Assembly: GCA_018376135.1 (NCBI GenBank)
Contig: JAHABX010000007.1
Location: forward strand, 1 to 64,000
Reading direction: 5' to 3'
From: Clostridiales bacterium
GTDB taxonomy: Bacteria > Bacillota > Clostridia > Lachnospirales > Lachnospiraceae
DNA: 64,000 bases
Positions 59,601 through 64,000 of the stretch are shown here, piece by piece (the stretch's first letter is position 1; each line of letters starts with the position of its first letter). A program made the position numbers and the translations under genes. The notes beneath the pieces are model-generated. The model was not told where the DNA came from. It did no database searches and worked only from the letters and a program-made list of their open reading frames with translations.

Positions 59601-59838
59601 GAACCATATAACCCTTCATCGTGCGGTATCTCGGAATCATATCCTTGATTACACGGGTCAGTACATGGCCAATGTGTGGTTTTCCATTGGCGGTAGGCGG
59701 ACCGTCATAGAAAGTATACGTAGGTCCCTCTCTGCGGCTCTCCATACTTTTTCTGAAGGTATCATTTTCTTTCCAGAACTTTTCAACTTCTTTTTCACGC
59801 TCTACAAAATTCATGTCTGTGTTGACTTTGTTATACAT
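56683..59838 (-). CDS. ileS: isoleucyl-tRNA synthetase
   Basis: A 1051-residue class Ia synthetase that charges and proof-reads tRNA-Ile. The HIGH motif occurs as KPHIGHVL, the KMSKS loop as GQKMSKSKGNAVDP, and the CP1 editing domain as LAWTTTPWTLPSN. Pairs of Cys (CPRCG, CEECGH, CPHCG) bind zinc. The length is that of the eukaryote-like, mupirocin-resistant type 2 group rather than the about 920-residue bacterial type. AAGGAGG precedes the ATG, and a T-box leader lies upstream. It is followed by glgP after 12 bp. Confidence 0.97.
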   Translation of the reverse strand: MYNKVNTDMNFVEREKEVEKFWKENDTFRKSMESRREGPTYTFYDGPPTANGKPHIGHVLTRVIKDMIPRYRTMKGYMVPRKAGWDTHGLPVELEVEKLLGLDGKEQIEEYGLDPFITKCKESVWKYKGMWEDFSSTVGFWADMDDPYVTYHDDFIESEWWALKTIWDKGLLYKGFKIVPYCPRCGTPLSSHEVAQGYKDVKERSAIARFRVKDEDAYILAWTTTPWTLPSNVALCVNPVETYVKVKAADGNVYYMAEALLDKVLGKLGTEETPAYEVLETYVGKDLEYKEYEPLYECAAAVAKKQNKKGHYVVCDSYVTLTDGTGIVHIAPAFGEDDAQVGRKYDLPFVQLVDGKGDMTEETPFAGLFVKKADPEVLKDLDARGLLFDAPKFEHSYPHCWRCDTPLIYYARESWFIKMTAVKEDLIRNNNTINWIPESIGKGRFGDWLENVQDWGVSRNRYWGTPLNIWECEECGHMESIGSREELKEKSGNEAALTVELHRPYIDEITLTCPHCGKVMKRVPEVIDCWFDSGAMPFAQHHYPFENKEKFEQQFPAQFISEAVDQTRGWFYSLLAESTLLFNKAPYENVIVLGHVQDENGQKMSKSKGNAVDPFDALKTYGADAIRWYFYVNSAPWLPNRFHGKAVQEGQRKFMGTLWNTYAFFVLYANIDEFDATKYTLDHASLSVMDRWLLSKLNTVVGDVDDHLNSYRIPEAARALQEFVDEMSNWYVRRSRERFWAKGMEQDKINAYMTLYTALVTIAKAAAPMIPFMTEDIYRNLVCSIDKNAPESVHLCDFPAVDQKMIDKELEAAMEEILDIVVMGRAARNTANMKNRQPIGTMYVRADKELSEMYRSIIADELNIKQIVFKEDLSDFTSYTFKPQLKTVGPKYGKLLNGIRQYLAEVNGREAMNRLEETGSLSFDIAGENVVLSKEDLLIDTAQTEGYVTEADNKVTVVLDTNLSEDLVEEGFVREIISKVQTMRKEAGFEVMDKIVVYSTGNGKIAKFMEIYRDQIQNDVMAADIRFEEAKGYVKEWNINGETVTLGVEKQ

Positions 59839-59904
59839 CTCTCGAAAACCTCCTTACTCATTATTGCGTAAACAAATTTTTGATGTCACAGAACACATTT
59901 TCCT

Positions 59905-60145
59905 GTGAAAAAAAGCTCCGCCCCTGTAACAGGACGAAGCCAAAATGAACTCGTTTACAAACCACCTCTTACGTCATACCAGCATATGCGTTTCCTGTAA
60001 CGGAGGAAATGCCGTCGGAACCTACTCGCTTCTGCTTTCAGCCCGCAGCTCGGAAGTGATCTTCAAAGACCTGTACTTTTACCGGACTCACACCAACTCC
60101 GGCTCGCTGATAATTTCCTCTGTCTTCTACTGTCTTCGTCAAAGC
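59905..60145 (-). promoter_or_regulatory. T-box riboswitch (Ile) upstream of ileS
   Basis: The minus-strand leader has a long Stem I with the specifier segment GAAGATCACTTCC, where AUC (60058-60060) is an Ile codon. A T-box-like AAGAGGTGGTTT region follows, then a terminator stem GCTTCGTCC/GGGGCGGAGC with seven T's (59908-59940). Uncharged tRNA-Ile would stabilise the antiterminator and turn on ileS. The remaining 60146-60338 shows no gene. Confidence 0.85.
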
Positions 60146-60338
60146 CTTTTTCTCAGTTTTACATCTGCCATTATAAAGTCGAATTTGCTGGTTTGTCAAG
60201 GTTTTTCGCCGTTTTCTTAATCTTTCTAAACTTTTGGGTTCTTCCCTTGCGTCAGACATACAAATATTCTATAATAGTACCAACGTCCGCGCCTCAAAAG
60301 CAGGACGGAACTGTATTTTCTGAATGAATAAGAGGTAA

Positions 60339-61880
60339 ATGATGAGATTTATATATAAATGGAAACGCTCCCTTCTGACATCCGTGCTCTGTATGTGCAC
60401 TATTTTCTCTTCTACGGCATTTGCCGCAGAGGAAGCTGCCCTGGAAGCGGAAAGCAGCTACTATCAAGGAATTGATTCCAACGATTGGGAAAACTGGCCC
60501 TCCGGCCCCCAGGTCTATGCGGAATCCGCCATTGTTATGGAGGCGTCCACCGGAACCATTCTCTATTCCAAGGATATCGATACCCAGCGGTATCCGGCAA
60601 GCATCACCAAGATCATGACGGTACTGCTTGCGCTGGAGAATCTGGATATGAACGAGGAAGTGACCTTCTCCCACAATGCAGTCTATTCTATCGACTATGA
60701 CAGCAGCCATATTGCCCGGGATGAGGGTGAGATCCTCACAGTAGAAGAATGTCTTTATGCGATTATGCTGGAATCCGCCAACGAATGCAGCAATGCCATC
60801 GCCGAGAAGATCTCCGGCACAACGGAAGCCTTTGCGGAGCTGATGAACACACGGGCTGCAGAGCTTGGCTGCACCAACACAAATTTTGTCAATCCCCACG
60901 GACTTCCGGACGATAACCATTACACAACTGCCCGCGATATGGCTCTGATCACCAGAGAAGCCATCAAGCACGAAGAGTTCCGGCGGATCAGCAGTACACC
61001 CAGATATACGCTCCGTGCCACCAACAAAAAGTCCGAAGAACTGTTAATGAACAATCATCATTATATGATCTCCAATTATAAGACCTCCAAATTTCTGGAT
61101 GACACCGTATTTGCGGGCAAGACCGGATACACCTCCGTAGCGCTCAATACACTGGTCACCTGCGGAACGAGGAACGGCATGGATCTGATCGTTGTCACCA
61201 TGAAGACTCAGGGCTCCGGTCAACGCGGTGTCCCTGTCTATCCGGACACTGCCAACCTTTTGAACTATGCAGGCGAGAACTTCCACAAGGTCAACATCTC
61301 AGAGAACGAGACGAATTTCACCATCGGGCAGAATGAACTGTTCGATACCGGAAGCTCCATCTTCGGCTCCACTGCTCCTATGATCGAGATGGATACCGAC
61401 GGCTATATCATCCTGCCGGTAAACACCGATTTCTCTGCAGCATCACCAAAGCTGGAATTTCTGGAGCAGACGGAAGGCTCCAATGCCATCGCAGCACTGA
61501 GCTACACCTATGCAGGTCAGCAGGTGGGCTCCACCCGGCTTCTGTTATCCGACAGCAGCCTTCAGGAGTTTCATTTTCAGAAGACAGACAGTCAGGACGA
61601 AGCCGCGTCTCCGGAAGCTTCTGTATCTGAAGAAGTACCTGCCGCCAATGAACAGACCAACCTGATCAAGGTCAATCTCCGTATTGTCGGCATTATCCTG
61701 TGTGTCCTGCTATTGCTTCTCGCAGGCTTCCTGCTGTTCCGTAAGTTTGTAACCGATTACGCTGTGGATCTGAGCTTTATCCGCAGATGGAAAAGCGGAA
61801 AATCCGACTGGAATTCCTTCTCCAATCAGAAACGCAGAAGATATCAAAGCAGAAAGCGCAGAAAACGCCGCAGACATTAA
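60339..61880 (+). CDS. D-alanyl-D-alanine carboxypeptidase (DacF-type PBP)
   Basis: A 513-residue low-molecular-weight penicillin-binding protein of the S11 family that trims the terminal D-Ala from peptidoglycan stem peptides. A signal peptide (about 1-30) is followed by the SITK box (88-91), SAN (146-148) and KTG (261-263). A second, beta-rich domain follows. Unusually, a C-terminal membrane span (about 449-468) and a very basic tail of about 45 residues close the chain, so it is held at the membrane rather than by an amphipathic helix. GAGG lies upstream of the paired ATG codons. The stop overlaps the convergent regulator gene by 4 bp. Confidence 0.92.
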   Translation: MMRFIYKWKRSLLTSVLCMCTIFSSTAFAAEEAALEAESSYYQGIDSNDWENWPSGPQVYAESAIVMEASTGTILYSKDIDTQRYPASITKIMTVLLALENLDMNEEVTFSHNAVYSIDYDSSHIARDEGEILTVEECLYAIMLESANECSNAIAEKISGTTEAFAELMNTRAAELGCTNTNFVNPHGLPDDNHYTTARDMALITREAIKHEEFRRISSTPRYTLRATNKKSEELLMNNHHYMISNYKTSKFLDDTVFAGKTGYTSVALNTLVTCGTRNGMDLIVVTMKTQGSGQRGVPVYPDTANLLNYAGENFHKVNISENETNFTIGQNELFDTGSSIFGSTAPMIEMDTDGYIILPVNTDFSAASPKLEFLEQTEGSNAIAALSYTYAGQQVGSTRLLLSDSSLQEFHFQKTDSQDEAASPEASVSEEVPAANEQTNLIKVNLRIVGIILCVLLLLLAGFLLFRKFVTDYAVDLSFIRRWKSGKSDWNSFSNQKRRRYQSRKRRKRRRH

Positions 61881-62530
61881 GCATCTGCAGAACCGGTTCC
61901 TCCGTACAGGCGGAACCGGTTCTTTTTGAATTCCAAAAGTCCCTCCTCCTGCATTCTGCACAGCTCTCTGGACATGGCGCTTCTGTCTACTGCCAGATAA
62001 TCTGCCATCTGCTGACGATTGAAGGGAATCTGAAATTCCATGCTCTCTGCCCTGTGTGCCTCCATTGACAGATAGGACAACAGCTTTTCTCTCGTGTTTT
62101 TCTTCGACATATGCTCCATCTTCTGTGTCAGCATCAGATTCTTCTCTGCCATAACAGACAGCAGATTCCGTATCAGCTTCGTATGAAATTCGCAGGCAGA
62201 GGAGCAGGTCTTCAGCACCCGCCGGATATCCAGAAAAAGCACCTCCGTATCCTCTGCCGCGATCACATCCACCTCCAGCCTCTTCTCGGGTATACATGCA
62301 TAGGTCTCTCCGAAAATCTTTCCCGCGGACGCCATTCCTATAATGGTTCTCTCTCCCCACACATCATCCTTTACCATGTGGACCAGTCCGGTTAATACCA
62401 TTCCCATATAAGGCAGGACATCTCCCCGGTGGCAGACAACGCTTCCCTTCACATAGTTCTTCTTCTTTGCATCCAGGCAGGACAGCATGATCTCTCTATC
62501 CTTCTCACTGATTTCCTGAAATAAATTCAT
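61877..62530 (-). CDS. Crp/Fnr-family transcriptional regulator
   Basis: A 217-residue regulator with an N-terminal cyclic-nucleotide-binding-type beta barrel (about 20-125), a dimer helix and a C-terminal helix-turn-helix (NRQQMADYLAVDRSAMSREL, about 160-180). It is divergent from hcp, with 99 bp between them, and similar regulators control hcp in anaerobes (HcpR/Fnr-like). It is therefore a good candidate for nitrosative-stress control of hcp. It has scattered cysteines but no clear N-terminal Fe-S cysteine set. The start at 62530 has AAAGGAAA upstream. Confidence 0.85.
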   Translation of the reverse strand: MNLFQEISEKDREIMLSCLDAKKKNYVKGSVVCHRGDVLPYMGMVLTGLVHMVKDDVWGERTIIGMASAGKIFGETYACIPEKRLEVDVIAAEDTEVLFLDIRRVLKTCSSACEFHTKLIRNLLSVMAEKNLMLTQKMEHMSKKNTREKLLSYLSMEAHRAESMEFQIPFNRQQMADYLAVDRSAMSRELCRMQEEGLLEFKKNRFRLYGGTGSADA

Positions 62531-62541
62531 TTTCTTTTCCT

Positions 62542-62562
62542 TTCGTTGCAAAAACAACAGAA
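62542..62562. promoter_or_regulatory. candidate operator between the Crp/Fnr gene and hcp
   Basis: TTCGTTG and CAACAGAA form an imperfect inverted repeat around GCAAAAA-type centre sequence, just upstream of the regulator start and 68 bp from hcp. A TATAAT-like -10 for hcp is at about 62575. Confidence 0.35.
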
Positions 62563-62629
62563 TCATTTCCGTTATTATAATATACTTCAACCATCAAAAC
62601 AACCATACGCTTTGAAAGGAGCTTTTGCT

Positions 62630-64000
62630 ATGAACGAAAAAATGTTTTGTTATCAGTGTGAACAGACTGCCGGATGCAGCGGATGTACCGGCACAAGAGG
62701 TGTATGCGGAAAAACCGCTGAGACTGCCGGACTTCAGGATGAACTGACCGGTGCTCTCATCGGTCTTGCCAGAACCGCCAACAGCAATGTACCCAGGAAG
62801 AAGACCGACCGCCTGCTTCTGGAGGGACTTTTCACAACCGTCACCAATGTGAATTTCAATGATGAGACCATCCGCAGCCTGATTGAGAAAATAGAGCAGG
62901 AAAAACGGATACTCTCCTCCGGCTGTGCCTCTAAATGCGGCGGAACCGATCGTTATGATATGAAAGAACTGTGGAACGCCCAGGAAGACATCCGCTCCCT
63001 GAAATCTCTGATTCTCTTCGGAATCCGTGGTATGGCAGCCTATGCGTATCACGCATTACAGCTGGGATATGAGGATGCATCTGTCAACCGCTTTTTCTAC
63101 AAAGCACTGTTTGCGATCGGAGAAGATTATGGCATGGACGAACTGCTTCCCATCGTCATGGAAACAGGCGCCGTAAATCTGACCTGCATGGAGCTTCTGG
63201 ACCGCGCCAATACCACTACCTATGGCACTCCCTCTCCTGTGACGGTTCCTCTTACCATAGAGGCGGGACCATTTATCGTTGTCACCGGACATGATCTGCA
63301 CGACCTGAAGCTTCTGCTGGAGCAGACTGAAGGAAAGGGAATCCATATCTATACCCACGGCGAAATGCTTCCTGCACACGCTTATCCGGAACTGAAAAAA
63401 TATGCCCACTTAAAAGGCAACTTCGGTACTGCATGGCAGAATCAGCAGAAGGAATTTGACCATATTCCTGCTCCGATTCTCTACACCACCAACTGCCTGA
63501 TGCCGGTTAAGGAAAGCTACAAAGACCGGGTATTCACTACTGCCGTCGTATCCTATCCGGAAATGATTCACATCGGAGACGAAAAGGATTTTACTCCGGT
63601 CATTGAAAAGGCACTGGAGCTGGGCGGTTACTCAGAGGCTCAGCATCTCACCGGAATCAACGGCGGGCATGAGGTAACGACCGGCTTTGCCCATGGAACC
63701 GTACTGTCCGTGGCTGACAAAGTGATCGAAGCAGTCAAATCCGGAGACATCAGCCACTTCTTCCTGGTAGGCGGCTGCGACGGAGCAAGACCAGGAAGAA
63801 ATTACTATACCGAATTTGTAAAACAGACTCCAAAGGATTCCGTTATCCTGACACTTGCCTGCGGAAAATACCGCTTCAACGATCTGGACCTCGGAACCAT
63901 CGGCGGACTCCCCCGCCTTATGGACATGGGACAATGCAACGATGCCTACAGTGCCATCAAGGTTGCGGTCGCACTGGCGGAAGCCTTTGACTGCGGCGTC
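62630..64000 (+). CDS. hcp: hybrid cluster protein/hydroxylamine reductase, 3' truncated
   Basis: The first 457 residues of Hcp, which runs past the window end. Hcp carries a [4Fe-4S] cluster and a hybrid Fe-S-O cluster and reduces hydroxylamine or nitric oxide, protecting against nitrosative stress. The N-terminal Cys cluster CYQCEQTAGCSGC and a later Cys (C26) are visible. Cluster ligands further on include ASKCGG, LTGINGGHE with its Glu/His, and GGCDGARPGRNYYTEF followed by LACGKYRFN. GGAG lies about 9 bases upstream of the ATG. It is divergent from a Crp/Fnr regulator, the likely controller. Confidence 0.95.
   Translation, partial: MNEKMFCYQCEQTAGCSGCTGTRGVCGKTAETAGLQDELTGALIGLARTANSNVPRKKTDRLLLEGLFTTVTNVNFNDETIRSLIEKIEQEKRILSSGCASKCGGTDRYDMKELWNAQEDIRSLKSLILFGIRGMAAYAYHALQLGYEDASVNRFFYKALFAIGEDYGMDELLPIVMETGAVNLTCMELLDRANTTTYGTPSPVTVPLTIEAGPFIVVTGHDLHDLKLLLEQTEGKGIHIYTHGEMLPAHAYPELKKYAHLKGNFGTAWQNQQKEFDHIPAPILYTTNCLMPVKESYKDRVFTTAVVSYPEMIHIGDEKDFTPVIEKALELGGYSEAQHLTGINGGHEVTTGFAHGTVLSVADKVIEAVKSGDISHFFLVGGCDGARPGRNYYTEFVKQTPKDSVILTLACGKYRFNDLDLGTIGGLPRLMDMGQCNDAYSAIKVAVALAEAFDCGV

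Noticed and set aside
59945..60220. 91-codon plus-strand ORF
   Set aside because: It lies opposite the ileS T-box leader, whose RNA features explain the sequence.

Overview
The window looks like a chromosomal segment from a spore-forming Clostridia bacterium of the Lachnospiraceae type. Four observations support this: a conserved sporulation block (hup, rqcP/yabO, yabP, yabQ, divIC, spoIIE, tilS, hpt, ftsH), a spoIID-spoIIQ pair, a CotS-like coat protein gene, and intrinsic terminators with AGGAGG-type ribosome binding sites throughout. Most genes lie on the minus strand, so the replication fork probably moves from high to low coordinates. No phage, insertion sequence or CRISPR array was seen.

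Layout. 1-2040: a partial Uma2 gene and a sigI-rsgI pair. 2045-12753: pyk, an EamA exporter, a Phe-Gly-Gly tRNA operon, a MATE exporter, a 2-hydroxyacid dehydrogenase, an FGGY sugar kinase, azlCD, tRNA-Tyr and a GH13 glucosidase. 13054-21631: the sporulation/division/housekeeping block, mazG and cotS. 21749-30083: cca-proS, phosphoglucomutase, a small XRE regulator, an AI-2E-type membrane protein, an RluA-type pseudouridine synthase and pgi. 30156-39500: an accessory-flavoured stretch with unknown proteins, a dispersed repeat in the murG leader, an ECF sigma factor separated from a probable anti-sigma by murG, an orphan histidine kinase, and three small type I toxin loci. 39498-47043: tRNA-Lys, brnQ-trmB, a DnaA-box cluster, a CofE-like protein, ppk1 and PIN-PhoH. 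47200-54117: a 65-bp direct repeat, a perR-reverse rubrerythrin oxidative stress pair, an NlpC/P60 hydrolase, a DEAD-box helicase, a hemolysin III-like protein and spoIIQ/spoIID. 54205-64000: glgP directly behind T-box-controlled ileS, a D,D-carboxypeptidase, a Crp/Fnr regulator and a divergent hcp that runs off the end.

How the genes work together. Glycogen and alpha-glucan breakdown (glgP, GH13, phosphoglucomutase, pgi, pyk) is well represented. Sporulation genes occur in two clusters. The spoIIE promoter has the 21-bp spacing and the Spo0A-box motif expected of Spo0A-activated promoters, and three in-phase TGTC motifs precede the orphan kinase, hinting at a phosphorelay feedback loop.

The most interesting region is 38776-39411. 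It holds a complete type I toxin-antitoxin module: a 27-residue membrane peptide with a convergent antisense RNA that has its own TTGACA-17-TATTAT promoter and terminator. A second copy keeps the antisense gene but has a damaged toxin. A third, related toxin start at 31063 shares the same leader design and runs into the end of mtnN.
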